From Planctomycetaceae bacterium (lineage in GTDB: Bacteria; Planctomycetota; Phycisphaerae; SM23-33), in assembly GCA_021371965.1 (NCBI GenBank), contig JAJFVE010000012.1, forward strand, positions 1 through 22,828: 22,828 nt of DNA. The letters are read 5' to 3'. This document shows, one piece after another, positions 5,547 to 14,158 of the stretch. The position numbers and the translations under genes were made by a program. The notes beneath the pieces were generated by a model. That model was not told the origin of the DNA. It made no database searches and worked only from the letters and a program-made list of their open reading frames with translations. Every line of letters begins with the position of its first letter. The first letter of the stretch is position 1.

Positions 5547-6176
5547 CTAAGAGGATCGGTAAAGCTCGTGCCTCGTGATGTAGTCGTTGACGGGCGGGGG
5601 CACGAGATCGTCGATTGGTTGTCCGGCGGTGACTTTGGCTCGGATCACGGTAGAGGACACATTCACCAGCGGCGTCTTCAGCACGCCCCGGCCCAGGCGG
5701 ATGGCCTGTTCCCGTGAAAAGTGGTGCGTCAGGTTCCGGAGCACCTCATCGAGCCGCTGGTCCCAGGGGCTGCGCACGGCCGTGACGATAGTGGCCAAAT
5801 CCACCACTTCTTCGGCGTGATACCACAGGTGCAGATCTGCCAGCATGTCGGCGCCGATGATCCAGACGAGTTCAGGCTCGGTCCCCGCCTGGCGGCGCAA
5901 TTCCAGCAGCGTGTCTCGGGTATAGCTGGGACCGGGGCGGTCGATCTCGATGCGGCTGATCGCCAACTGCGGCTGGCCCGCAACCGCCAACTCGAGCATG
6001 GCCAGGCGATCGGCCGCACTGGCGATGGCGCCGCCGGGCTTGTGCGGCGCATTGGCGGCCGGAATGAACGTCACCCGATCGACACCCAGATGCTCCCGCA
6101 CCGCCCGCGCAATGGCCAGGTGCCCGTTGTGTACGGGGTCAAACGTGCCGCCCATGTATGCCAGGCGAGGCTTCAT
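5547..6176 (-). CDS. nadD: Nicotinate-nucleotide adenylyltransferase
   Basis: NadD adenylates nicotinate mononucleotide to deamido-NAD in cytoplasmic NAD synthesis. Motifs are GGTFDPVHNGHLAIAR near the N-terminus (HxGH nucleotidyltransferase signature), PHK after the first Rossmann unit, GADMLADLHLWYHAEEV (the GxDxxxxxxxW block), and the C-terminal VSSTVIRAK ... YITRHELY, the ISSTxIR motif plus closing helix. The ATG at 6176 gives 209 residues, typical for the family. The longer frame to 6224 would add a Cys/Phe-rich peptide encoded by a direct repeat and is rejected. No Shine-Dalgarno sequence precedes the start; the leader is pyrimidine-rich. The gene is convergent with coaD, a member of the same nucleotidyltransferase superfamily. 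Confidence 0.95.
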   Translation of the reverse strand: MKPRLAYMGGTFDPVHNGHLAIARAVREHLGVDRVTFIPAANAPHKPGGAIASAADRLAMLELAVAGQPQLAISRIEIDRPGPSYTRDTLLELRRQAGTEPELVWIIGADMLADLHLWYHAEEVVDLATIVTAVRSPWDQRLDEVLRNLTHHFSREQAIRLGRGVLKTPLVNVSSTVIRAKVTAGQPIDDLVPPPVNDYITRHELYRSS

Positions 6177-6181
6177 AGAAG

Positions 6182-6216
6182 CAAATCCGAAACAAACACA
6201 GACAAATCCGAAACAA
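6182..6216. repeat. Direct repeat of CAAATCCGAAACAA in the nadD leader
   Basis: Two exact copies of CAAATCCGAAACAA start at 6182 and 6203, a 21-base period, followed by about 45 bases of A/C/G-rich sequence with almost no T. The repeat lies immediately upstream of the nadD start codon. Confidence 0.8.
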
Positions 6217-6288
6217 GAAGACAATCAACAAGAAACAATAAAGCAGACAAAGAAGCAAGATGCTCGTTCAAGAGTTTGCCCCATCTGT

Positions 6289-6315
6289 ATTCGCGTCATT
6301 CGCGTCATTCGTGTT
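6289..6315. repeat. Tandem 9-mer ATTCGCGTC array
   Basis: Three consecutive 9-base units: ATTCGCGTC, ATTCGCGTC and ATTCGTGTT. Similar ATTCGTGTC arrays recur between genes in various bacteria to my knowledge; their function is unknown. This one sits between the divergent nadD and pckG genes, about 50 bases upstream of the pckG promoter. Confidence 0.8.
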
Positions 6316-6367
6316 CTCTTCGGGCCGGCAGCACGGCTTTTGAAATTGGTTTTCCTTCACCTGCAGC

Positions 6368-6396
6368 TTGACGAACCGGAGTTTCTTTCGTATAAA
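6368..6396 (+). promoter_or_regulatory. Promoter of pckG
   Basis: TTGACG (6368-6373), 17-base spacer, TATAAA (6391-6396). The expected start is near 6403, leaving a leader of about 60 bases before the ATG at 6462. Confidence 0.75.
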
Positions 6397-6461
6397 TCCG
6401 TGCCCTCCGCACGCGGCGGGCATGTGCAGTATTCACAGAGGCCCCTTATTCGCGAAAGACC

Positions 6462-8354
6462 ATGGACACCAAACACAAAGACATCTTGAAGACCAAGCTC
6501 GATAACGCCAGCATGGCCAACCTCGAACGCCTGGCCAACGACAAGCTCGATGCCTTCGTGGCCGACGCCGTCACCCTCTGCCAGCCCGACGCCGTCAAGG
6601 TGCTTTCGGACGACCCCGCCGACATGGAATGGGTCCGCCGCCAGGCGCTGGATCAGCGAGAGGAGACCCTCCTCAAGACGCCCGGCCACAGCGTGCACTT
6701 CGATGGGTTCCGCACCGCGATGGTCAACGACCAAGGCCGCGACACCGAGGTGACCAAGTACCTCGTGCCCAAGGGCATGACGCTGGGCAAGCGGCTCAAC
6801 TCGATCGACCGCGACGAAGGCCTGGCCGAAATCCGCGGGTACTTCAAGGGCGCGATGAAGGGCCGCACGATGATCGTGCGGTTCTACAGCCTCGGTCCGC
6901 TGAACTCGGCGTTCAGCATCCAGTGCGCCCAGATCACCGATTCGGCGTACGTCGTGCACAGCGAAGACCTGCTGTACCGCCCCGGCTACGAGCAGCTCAA
7001 GAAGCTCGCCGGCAGTGGCGACTTCTTCCGCTTCCTGCATGCCACCGGGGCCGTCGATGACCGCCGCACCAGCAGCGACATCGAGCACAAGCGCATCTAC
7101 ATCGACCACACGCAGGACATGGTCCTCTCGGTCAACACGCAGTACGCCGGAAACACCGTCGGGCTCAAGAAGCTCGCCCTGCGCCTGGCGATCCAGAAGG
7201 CCGACCGCGAAGGCTGGCTGGCCGAGCACATGTTCATCATGGGCGTTCACGGCCCGGGCGGGCGGGTGACGTACTTCACCGGCGCCTTCCCCAGCGCCTG
7301 CGGCAAAACCTCCACCGCCATGCTCGGCGGCGAGACCATCCTCGGCGACGACCTGGCGTACCTGCGCATTATCGACGGCCAGGCCCGCTGCGTGAACACC
7401 GAGGCCGGCATCTTCGGGATTATCCGCGACGTCAACCCCAAGGACGACCCGGCGATCTACGACCTGCTGACCAAACCCGGCGAGGTCATCTTCTCCAACG
7501 TCCTGGTGAACGACTCTAACCCGTACTGGCTGGGCATGGGGCGAGAGCTGCCCACCAGCGGGGAGAACTTCGCCGGCAAGTGGACCAAGGGCATGAAGGA
7601 CGCCGGCGGCGCGGAGATTCCGGCGGCCCACCCCAACGCACGCTACACCGTGCGCCTGACGGACCTGGGCAATCTCGATCCCAAGTGGAACGACCCACAG
7701 GGCGTGGCCATCGGCGGGATCATGTACGGCGGACGCGACAGCGACACCTCCGTCCCGGTGCAGGAAAGCTTCAACTGGACGCACGGCATCGTCACCATGG
7801 GCGCGTCGCTGGAGTCGGAGACGACGGCCGCCACCGTCGGCAAGACCGGCGTGCGCACCTTCGACCTGATGAGCATTTTGCAGTTCGTGGCCATCCCGAT
7901 CGGGCGCTACATCGCCAACAATTTGAACTTCGGGACCAAGCTGGCTGCCAAGGCCCCGCGCATCTTCGGGACCAACTACTACCTCAAGAACGCCGCCGGC
8001 GAGTACCTCAACACGCGCCTGGACAAGATGGTCTGGGTGAAGTGGATGGAACTTCGCTCGCACAACGAGGTGCAGGCCGTCGAGGCCCCCACCGGCCGCC
8101 TGCCGCTGTACCAGGACTTGGCCCCGCTGTTCAAGAAACTGCTCAACAAAGATTTCACGCGGCAGGAATACGTCGAGCAGTTCACCATCCGCATCCCGGA
8201 GAACCTGGCCAAGCTCGACCGCATCGAGGCGATCTACAAGAACGAGCCCGAGATTCCGCCGGCCGTCCTGCACGAACTCGCTGCCCAGCGCAAGCGGCTC
8301 GAAGCCCTCAAGGCCGCCAAGGGCGACTACGTCAGCCCGCTCGATTTGAAATAG
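6462..8354 (+). CDS. pckG: Phosphoenolpyruvate carboxykinase (GTP)
   Basis: A 630-residue GTP-type PEPCK interconverting oxaloacetate + GTP and phosphoenolpyruvate + CO2 + GDP in the cytoplasm. It is the entry to gluconeogenesis or, run in reverse, an anaplerotic/fermentative step. The P-loop is FPSACGKTS (276-284), preceded by the YAGNTVGLKKLALR segment (about 228-241) that binds substrate, and followed by GETILGDDLAYLR (290-302) with the paired metal-binding aspartates. NFGTNYYLKN-type sequence occurs late in the protein. Length and motif order match the GTP family and not the shorter ATP-type PckA. The start at 6462 follows a good promoter but has only a weak ribosome-binding site. The gene appears monocistronic and ends facing the prepilin peptidase gene. 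Confidence 0.97.
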   Translation: MDTKHKDILKTKLDNASMANLERLANDKLDAFVADAVTLCQPDAVKVLSDDPADMEWVRRQALDQREETLLKTPGHSVHFDGFRTAMVNDQGRDTEVTKYLVPKGMTLGKRLNSIDRDEGLAEIRGYFKGAMKGRTMIVRFYSLGPLNSAFSIQCAQITDSAYVVHSEDLLYRPGYEQLKKLAGSGDFFRFLHATGAVDDRRTSSDIEHKRIYIDHTQDMVLSVNTQYAGNTVGLKKLALRLAIQKADREGWLAEHMFIMGVHGPGGRVTYFTGAFPSACGKTSTAMLGGETILGDDLAYLRIIDGQARCVNTEAGIFGIIRDVNPKDDPAIYDLLTKPGEVIFSNVLVNDSNPYWLGMGRELPTSGENFAGKWTKGMKDAGGAEIPAAHPNARYTVRLTDLGNLDPKWNDPQGVAIGGIMYGGRDSDTSVPVQESFNWTHGIVTMGASLESETTAATVGKTGVRTFDLMSILQFVAIPIGRYIANNLNFGTKLAAKAPRIFGTNYYLKNAAGEYLNTRLDKMVWVKWMELRSHNEVQAVEAPTGRLPLYQDLAPLFKKLLNKDFTRQEYVEQFTIRIPENLAKLDRIEAIYKNEPEIPPAVLHELAAQRKRLEALKAAKGDYVSPLDLK

Positions 8355-8398
8355 GGCCTGGGTTGCGCCGCTGACGTGCGCATCGGCCTCTTGTTTCG

Positions 8399-8473
8399 TT
8401 AGCGGTCGAGCCCCCACGGGATATTCGACTTGCCCGGCGGGTTTCCTCCCGGACCCAAAGACCCGCCGAGCAT
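8399..8473 (-). CDS. Possible 24-codon mini-gene after the prepilin peptidase
   Basis: The ATG at 8473 lies one base after the TAG of the peptidase gene (TAGCATG), the geometry of translational coupling. The frame encodes 24 residues rich in Gly and Pro (MLGGSLGPGGNPPG, ending IPWGLDR) and has GC-rich third positions like its neighbours. It contains the inverted repeat CGGCGGGT/ACCCGCCG (8435-8442 with 8461-8468), which could instead be a terminator-like structure for the convergent pckG and peptidase transcripts. It has no ribosome-binding site of its own. It could easily be chance. Confidence 0.2.
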   Translation of the reverse strand: MLGGSLGPGGNPPGKSNIPWGLDR

Positions 8474-8474
8474 G

Positions 8475-9044
8475 CTATCGGCCGATATGCCACGCCGCCG
8501 CGGCGGCCGCGGCAAGGCACGTCCCGATGAAGATCGACAGTCCGTACGGCATGTCGATGATAGCGCCGTTTTGCCGCGCAGCCGGACGCACCGGAGGAAC
8601 GAGCCCGATTCGCCCGATCGCGTCGTAGAGGGCGACGCTCGCCTCATCCACCACGTTGGCCAGCACACGTCGGCGGACACTGACGATCACGCCCATCGCC
8701 ACAGCCGCCAGCAGCACGCCGCCCAACATCCAAAGCGCGTTGACCGTGCCCAGCCAAACGCCGATGGCCGCCATCAGGCGCGCGTTAGCGGCGTCGCCCC
8801 CCGCCCACGCGAAGAGCAGCACGTAGGGAATCATCGCCAGCAGCCCTCCGGTCAGCGCGTCGGCCAGACCGCCCCACCCGCACCACCACAACGCCCAGAC
8901 GATCCCCGACAAGGCCATCGCCACCGTCAGAGCGCCGGGGATGCGCCGCCGCTTCAGATCCAGCCCCGCCGCCAGCGCGCACGCCGCCAGCACCAGCCCC
9001 CACTGCAACAACGGCCACCCCGAATTCCATAGTGTCTGCCCCAT
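8475..9044 (-). CDS. Prepilin peptidase, A24/CpaA-TadV-like
   Basis: A 189-residue polytopic membrane protein. It resembles A24 aspartic peptidases that cleave the leader of type IV pilins and pseudopilins at the cytoplasmic face. The first catalytic Asp is Asp29 in LDLKRRRIPG (family pattern D-x-RxxxIPN). The second is Asp84 in AGGDAANARLMAAIG (family pattern GxGDxKLLAAIG). Here three extra residues separate the Asp from the basic residue, and Lys is replaced by Arg. Several transmembrane helices follow. The methyltransferase domain of PilD is absent, as in CpaA/TadV. The ATG at 9044 has GGGAG 8 bases upstream; the longer frame to 9242 runs through a likely promoter and is rejected. It is divergent from a pseudopilin gene, its plausible substrate. 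Confidence 0.75.
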   Translation of the reverse strand: MGQTLWNSGWPLLQWGLVLAACALAAGLDLKRRRIPGALTVAMALSGIVWALWWCGWGGLADALTGGLLAMIPYVLLFAWAGGDAANARLMAAIGVWLGTVNALWMLGGVLLAAVAMGVIVSVRRRVLANVVDEASVALYDAIGRIGLVPPVRPAARQNGAIIDMPYGLSIFIGTCLAAAAAAAWHIGR

Positions 9045-9179
9045 TGCTCGCTCCCGTTGACGTCGCAAAGATCGCTGCAAAACTGCCGGGTGCTTGGGGT
9101 CCACGCGCCCCCGTCCGACATGAGCCGGCTCAATCTGCGACTCGGCAGTCCTGGCAATTCCGAAGAATCTGGCAGTTAG

Positions 9180-9209
9180 ATTGTATTCCTCGATCTCAGG
9201 TTTTTTCAC
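9180..9209 (-). promoter_or_regulatory. Possible promoter of the prepilin peptidase gene
   Basis: Minus strand GTGAAA (complement of 9204-9209), 18-base spacer, TACAAT (complement of 9180-9185). The start site would be near 9173, with a leader of about 130 bases. The surrounding T-run and A-run (GTTTTTTC ... GAAAAAAC, about 9200-9223) form an 8-base inverted repeat covering the -35. Confidence 0.4.
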
Positions 9210-9261
9210 TGGAAGCGAAAAAACGTTAATTCCGTGCTGCACCTGTTGGTTCGCGGCGGTT

Positions 9262-9267
9262 TATAAT
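9262..9267 (+). promoter_or_regulatory. Possible -10 box of the pseudopilin gene
   Basis: A perfect TATAAT about 78 bases before the ATG at 9345, but no recognisable -35 at the right distance. The roughly 300 bases between the two divergent start codons (9045-9344) otherwise contain only the candidate promoter of the peptidase gene and no coding signal. Confidence 0.35.
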
Positions 9268-9344
9268 AAGTGATATCGGAAGGGCGCAACAGATTGCAGG
9301 GCCCTCCCGGATACAATCCTTGCGGTATGGGTACAGGAGTGGGA

Positions 9345-10634
<1,290 letters not shown>

Positions 10635-10645
10635 GGCACGCCTGC

Positions 10646-11356
10646 ATGAGATCGGTTCGCCTGAAGATCCTGGCGGCGGTGCTGGCCGTGGTGGTGCTCG
10701 TGGCCGCGGCAGTGGCATACTCCCACCGCCGGGATGAAACATCGCTGGCGGCAAGCCTCAACGGCGGAAACCTCGCAGCCGCCGAAACGCTGGCGGCAAT
10801 GCAATCCGCCCGTGGCGGTGAACTGCTGGCCGACGCCGCCCGCTCGACGCGGGCGGAAGTTTCCGCCGCGGCCGTGATGGCTGTGGCCAAAATCAAGAAC
10901 TGGCCCAAGCGCGACCAAGTGATCGTCGAGGCCGCCAAGGCGCCGCAGTACCAGACCCGCCAGGCCGCGGCCGTCGCCATCCGGCAGATCACTAAACCGC
11001 GTCCCGTCCGCCAACTCGAAGACCCCAGATATTGCCAGCACCTCCGGGCCTTGCTCAAGGACCCCAACGAGAAAGTCCGTGCGTCGGCCGCCAATTCGCT
11101 GGGCTCGCTCAACGCCTTCTACTCGACGCCGGACCTGATCGACGCGCTGTTGAAGGAAGACTCGCCCTTAGCGAGATCGGCCCTGCAGCGGGCGCTGGTC
11201 TCGATAACGCGATACCCCTTCGAGTTCTCGGCCGACAAAAAGGCCCTGTCGCGAGAACTGAACAATTACCTCATCGAGTGGGACTATGCCGGCAAGATGC
11301 GCAAGTGGCACGTAGAAGGCCAAAAAGGCCCCCCGCCGCCCGTGCCACCGCTGTAA
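10646..11356 (+). CDS. Membrane-anchored HEAT-repeat protein
   Basis: A 236-residue protein. Residues about 4-26 form one N-terminal membrane helix (LKILAAVLAVVVLV and onward). The exported part contains alpha-helical repeats of PBS-lyase/HEAT type: short Ala-rich helices with conserved Arg/Asp turns (TRAEVSAAAVMAVAKI, YQTRQAAAVAIRQI, EKVRASAANSLGSL, PLARSALQRALVSI), at least four units. HEAT repeats are protein-binding scaffolds, and no catalytic motif is present. The C-terminus ends in a proline-rich tail. It starts 11 bases after the pseudopilin stop codon, so the two are probably cotranscribed and it may assist pseudopilin assembly; that is inference. ATG 10646 is favoured because it begins a normal membrane-anchor N-terminus; a TTG at 10622 is less likely. 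Confidence 0.75.
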   Translation: MRSVRLKILAAVLAVVVLVAAAVAYSHRRDETSLAASLNGGNLAAAETLAAMQSARGGELLADAARSTRAEVSAAAVMAVAKIKNWPKRDQVIVEAAKAPQYQTRQAAAVAIRQITKPRPVRQLEDPRYCQHLRALLKDPNEKVRASAANSLGSLNAFYSTPDLIDALLKEDSPLARSALQRALVSITRYPFEFSADKKALSRELNNYLIEWDYAGKMRKWHVEGQKGPPPPVPPL

Positions 11357-11361
11357 CCGTA

Positions 11362-11383
11362 GCACGGGCGTCCCCGCCCATGC
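11362..11383. repeat. GC-rich stem-loop after the HEAT-repeat gene
   Basis: GCA-c-GGGCG (11362-11370) pairs with CGCCC-a-TGC (11375-11383) around a TCCC loop. There is no T-run, so a conventional terminator is doubtful. Similar CACGGGCGTCCC stem-loops are common between genes in GC-rich planctomycetes to my knowledge. Confidence 0.5.
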
Positions 11384-11437
11384 TCTCCGTTGTGTGGCGT
11401 GGGCGTCACCAAAGCGCTCACGATATGATTCACCTAC

Positions 11438-11523
11438 TGCCGGGGGTGGGAGTCGAACCCACACGGGGCGTAAGCCCCTCGGGATTTTGAATCCCGCGCG
11501 TCTGCCAGTTCCGCCACCTCGGC
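11438..11523 (-). tRNA. tRNA-Leu (anticodon CAA)
   Basis: An 86-base class II tRNA. Acceptor GCCGAGG (11517-11523), D arm with GCG/CGC, anticodon stem CGGGA/TCCCG with loop TTCAAAA (anticodon CAA at 11487-11489, reading UUG), a long variable arm GGGGC-TTAC-GCCCC, and T arm GTGGG-TTCGACT-CCCAC. The discriminator is A. The 3' CCA is not encoded. The acceptor stem has one A-C mismatch (position 5 with 68). It lies between the HEAT-repeat gene and cbiO. Confidence 0.95.
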
Positions 11524-11604
11524 GACAACAAATACACCGTTAAGTGTATGCGTTTTTGGCCAAAACACAAGCCCCCACCGCCCCGCTTCCGGCAATCTGC
11601 ATAA

Positions 11605-12309
11605 TTAAGCCAGCCCGTGCCGCATGAGCAGATCATGGTCGTCCAGAATGGCTGAAGCGGACCCGTCGGCAATAGTGCGGCCATCGTCAATCAAGATCGC
11701 CCTCGAGCATAGGCGGCGGACCAAGGGCAGGTCGTGCGTGGCCAGGAGCATGGCCTCGCTGCGAGCGGCGAGCAGGTCGGCCAGGTGGCGAAGCGATCGT
11801 GCGTCGAGGCTGCTGCCGGGCTCGTCGAGCAGCAAGAGCTTGACCTGCATCGACAGGACGGTCGCCAGGGCGGCGCGGCGCTTCTGCCCGCCACTGAGGT
11901 GGTGACCGCTGCGGCTGTCGAGTCCGGCCAGACCCACCGCGACGATGGCCTGCAGGGCTTGCTTGCGCGCGGCTGTCGGATCGAGGCCCTGGTTGAGCGG
12001 GCCGAAGGCCACGTCGTCCAGCAGCGTGGGCATGAAGAGCTGGTCGTCGCTGTCCTGGAACGTCATGCCGCAGCGGCTGCGCGTTCGCGGGGCAGAGCCC
12101 CGCGTCAGATCGATCCCGTCCACGGTGATGCTGCCGGCAAATGGCAGAGCGCCCATGATCGTCAGCAGCAACGAGGTCTTTCCCGCGCCGTTGGGGCCGA
12201 TCAGGGCCACCTTTTCGCCCGCGGCCACCGCAAGACTCAGGCCCCTCAGGGCGGCCGTGCCGTCGTGGTAACTCACATGCAGGTCGCAGATGGTCAGCAG
12301 ATCACTCAC
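11605..12309 (-). CDS. cbiO: Cobalt/nickel ECF transporter ATPase
   Basis: A 234-residue ABC ATPase that powers a group I energy-coupling-factor importer from the cytoplasmic side. Motifs in order: Walker A GPNGAGKTS, Q-loop FQDSDDQLFMPTLLDDVAFGP (the DDQLF-x-PT block is typical of CbiO/EcfA), signature LSGGQKRRAALA, Walker B LLLLDEPGSSLD, and switch histidine ATHD. The GTG start at 12309 is chosen because cbiQ ends at 12312 and GAGGG lies about 12 bases upstream; the longer frame to 12654 is out-of-frame cbiQ sequence. It is the last gene of the minus-strand cbiM-cbiQ-cbiO operon. Confidence 0.93.
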   Translation of the reverse strand: MSDLLTICDLHVSYHDGTAALRGLSLAVAAGEKVALIGPNGAGKTSLLLTIMGALPFAGSITVDGIDLTRGSAPRTRSRCGMTFQDSDDQLFMPTLLDDVAFGPLNQGLDPTAARKQALQAIVAVGLAGLDSRSGHHLSGGQKRRAALATVLSMQVKLLLLDEPGSSLDARSLRHLADLLAARSEAMLLATHDLPLVRRLCSRAILIDDGRTIADGSASAILDDHDLLMRHGLA

Positions 12310-12311
12310 GC

Positions 12312-13085
12312 TCAGAATACCCTCGGATAGATCAGGCGGCAAAACACGAGGTAGATTGCAGCCGCCGCCAAAGCGGCCGCGTCGGCCCACGTGAATCGCA
12401 GCGTCGCCAGGCTGCGGGGCGCGCCGTCGAAGAGCCTCGCCCGCATCGCCATGTCGACGCGCTGGCCGCGGTCGATCGTTCGCACCAGCAGCGAGCCGGC
12501 CATGCTGCCGGCGGCGGCAAGCTTTCGCCCCAGCGGCGCCGACTGCCCCGCCCGCAGGTCGCGGCAACGGCGCAGGCGCATCGCCTGGTCGATCAACACG
12601 AACAGGTACCGGTAGACCAGGCCCAACTGCATCACCAGCAGGCGCGGCATGCACAGCCGCCGCATCGCCTGCAGGAGCTGCGAGAACGGCGTGGTGCCCG
12701 TCAACGCCGTCAGGGCCAGCAAGGCCAGCACGAACTTGGCCGCGATATTAATCGCCACGATCTGACCGCTGCTGAGGGTGAACTGCCATGGGCCCAGCCC
12801 CAGCCGATATCGCTGCGACTCGGCGAAGATGCTCAGCAGGCAGGCAATGAGGATCATCGGACTCAGTGCGGCCACCCGGCGCAGGGCGAACCACAACGGC
12901 ACGCGCCCCAGCCAGAGCATTCCGAGGGGCATAACGCACATCGGCGCCAGCGTCCAGAGGGCGTGGCGGTCATAGCTGATCAGCACGGCCGCATATGCCA
13001 GCACGGCCAGGAGCTTCGTGCGGGCATCGAGGGCATGGATGACACTGTGGCCCTGGGCGAACCGGTCTATGTGGCTGTGATGCAC
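12312..13085 (-). CDS. cbiQ: Cobalt/nickel ECF transporter transmembrane protein
   Basis: A 257-residue T component linking the substrate-binding CbiM to the ATPase. Four to six hydrophobic helices are visible. Conserved features are the early DARTKLL motif (usual D-x-R-x-K) and, in the cytoplasmic coupling helices, CRDLRAG and DRGQRVDMAMRARLFDG, the Ala-Arg-Gly-like motif where the ATPase docks (here Arg-Ala-Arg-Leu). The start is GTG 13085, 5 bases after the cbiM stop codon, with no clear ribosome-binding site, so translation is probably coupled. The stop codon is 2 bases before the cbiO GTG. Confidence 0.9.
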   Translation of the reverse strand: MHHSHIDRFAQGHSVIHALDARTKLLAVLAYAAVLISYDRHALWTLAPMCVMPLGMLWLGRVPLWFALRRVAALSPMILIACLLSIFAESQRYRLGLGPWQFTLSSGQIVAINIAAKFVLALLALTALTGTTPFSQLLQAMRRLCMPRLLVMQLGLVYRYLFVLIDQAMRLRRCRDLRAGQSAPLGRKLAAAGSMAGSLLVRTIDRGQRVDMAMRARLFDGAPRSLATLRFTWADAAALAAAAIYLVFCRLIYPRVF

Positions 13086-13090
13086 GGCAG

Positions 13091-14158
13091 TCAGGCGGCG
13101 CCGCGGGCCGGTCGGCGCGGCCGCTTGAGAATGATCGATACGCCCAGCAGCAGTCCCAGCGTGGCGAGGGTGCCGACGATGCCGGCCACGCTGCCGCGGG
13201 CGTCGATCTTGGGATACGCCTCTTCATCGGCCGATCCGGCAGAGGCCCCCAGCGAGTACTCAGGCATGGGGGCGATCTTGCCATGCCATGCCTGCACGCT
13301 CTGAACTAGCGGGTCCGTCCTGGGCGCGGCGGCGGCGGATTGCTGCTCCTTGAGGGCAGAGTCCAGGCCGTCCGCGTGCGGGCTGGCGAACCAGCTTACC
13401 ACTCCGGCCAGGAACAGGGCCGTGATGACGAGCGAGGCAGCGACGGCCTTGAGGTTCAAGGACACGCCCAACGGGGTTGTGCATGGCGCCGCCTGGTCGC
13501 GCGGCGTCAGTCCGAGCACCGCCGGCCGCACGCGCTGCAGGTATGCCAGCACGGTGAACGTGATGAGCCCCTCGGCCAGGCCGATAAGCAAGTGCAAGCC
13601 GATCATCACGGCTGCGAATCGCCCCAGCGGGATCTTCAGCACGCCCGAGGCGTAGACTTCCAGCGGGACCATGGCCGCCCCGGCCGTCACGCCGGCCAGG
13701 CACGCCGCCCACGTCGCCAGGTATCGTCGCCAGGACGCGGCGCCGCCTCGCCCGCCGACGCGGCGATAGAGCCACCCCCCCAGCAGGCAGGGCACCACGC
13801 CCATGTTAATAATGTTGCATCCCAACGCGAGCAGCCCGCCGTCCTGGAACAGGAGCGACTGCACGATGAGCACCGCCGTCATCACGATGATGGCCGCCCA
13901 TGGCTCCAACACGATCGTCAGCAGCACGCCGCCGGCGAGGTGTCCGCTGACGCCGGGCAGGATGGGGAAGTTGATCATCTGCGCCGCGAAGACAAAGGCG
14001 CCCATGACGCCCATGAAGGGCATCTTCTCTGCCGCCAGAGCACGACCCTTGCGGGTGGCCAAGACCACCGCCGCACCCGCCAGGACGAGCGTGACCAGGG
14101 CGACTTCCTTGCTCAGCAGACCGTCGGCCATATGCATTGCCAGGGGCGGGCTGATCAT
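13091..14158 (-). CDS. cbiM: Cobalt/nickel ECF substrate-binding protein CbiM with C-terminal PDGLE-type domain
   Basis: The substrate-specificity subunit of a Co2+/Ni2+ importer. The CbiM hallmark M-H-x-x-D-G is present as MHMADG, followed by conserved GAFVFAAQMINFPILPGVSGHLAGG and FQDGGLLALGCNIINMGVVP. The N-terminal amine and His2 are metal ligands in the family. After the CbiM barrel (about residue 230) a helix, an ASPHADGLDSAL motif and a C-terminal membrane helix correspond to the PDGLE/CbiN-like module, so a separate cbiN is unnecessary and none is present. The start is uncertain. ATG 14158 has GGGAG five bases upstream and gives seven extra residues before MHMADG; ATG 14137 would put the ligand Met-His at the N-terminus. 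No cobalt versus nickel decision can be made. First gene of the operon. Confidence 0.92.
   Translation of the reverse strand: MISPPLAMHMADGLLSKEVALVTLVLAGAAVVLATRKGRALAAEKMPFMGVMGAFVFAAQMINFPILPGVSGHLAGGVLLTIVLEPWAAIIVMTAVLIVQSLLFQDGGLLALGCNIINMGVVPCLLGGWLYRRVGGRGGAASWRRYLATWAACLAGVTAGAAMVPLEVYASGVLKIPLGRFAAVMIGLHLLIGLAEGLITFTVLAYLQRVRPAVLGLTPRDQAAPCTTPLGVSLNLKAVAASLVITALFLAGVVSWFASPHADGLDSALKEQQSAAAAPRTDPLVQSVQAWHGKIAPMPEYSLGASAGSADEEAYPKIDARGSVAGIVGTLATLGLLLGVSIILKRPRRPARGAA

Noticed and set aside
6177..6224. Cys/Phe-rich N-terminal extension of NadD
   Set aside because: The extra 16 residues come from the direct repeat in the leader and precede the normal family N-terminus.
6289..6315. 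CRISPR-like array at the 9-mer repeat
   Set aside because: Units are 9 bases with no spacers, and no cas genes are in the window.
6357..8417. A 686-codon minus-strand frame opposite pckG
   Set aside because: Antisense shadow of the phosphoenolpyruvate carboxykinase gene; no recognisable domain and composition typical of reversed GC-rich coding sequence.
11438..11523. Integration (att) site at the tRNA-Leu
   Set aside because: No integrase gene, no repeated tRNA 3' end and no foreign-looking gene block next to it in the window.
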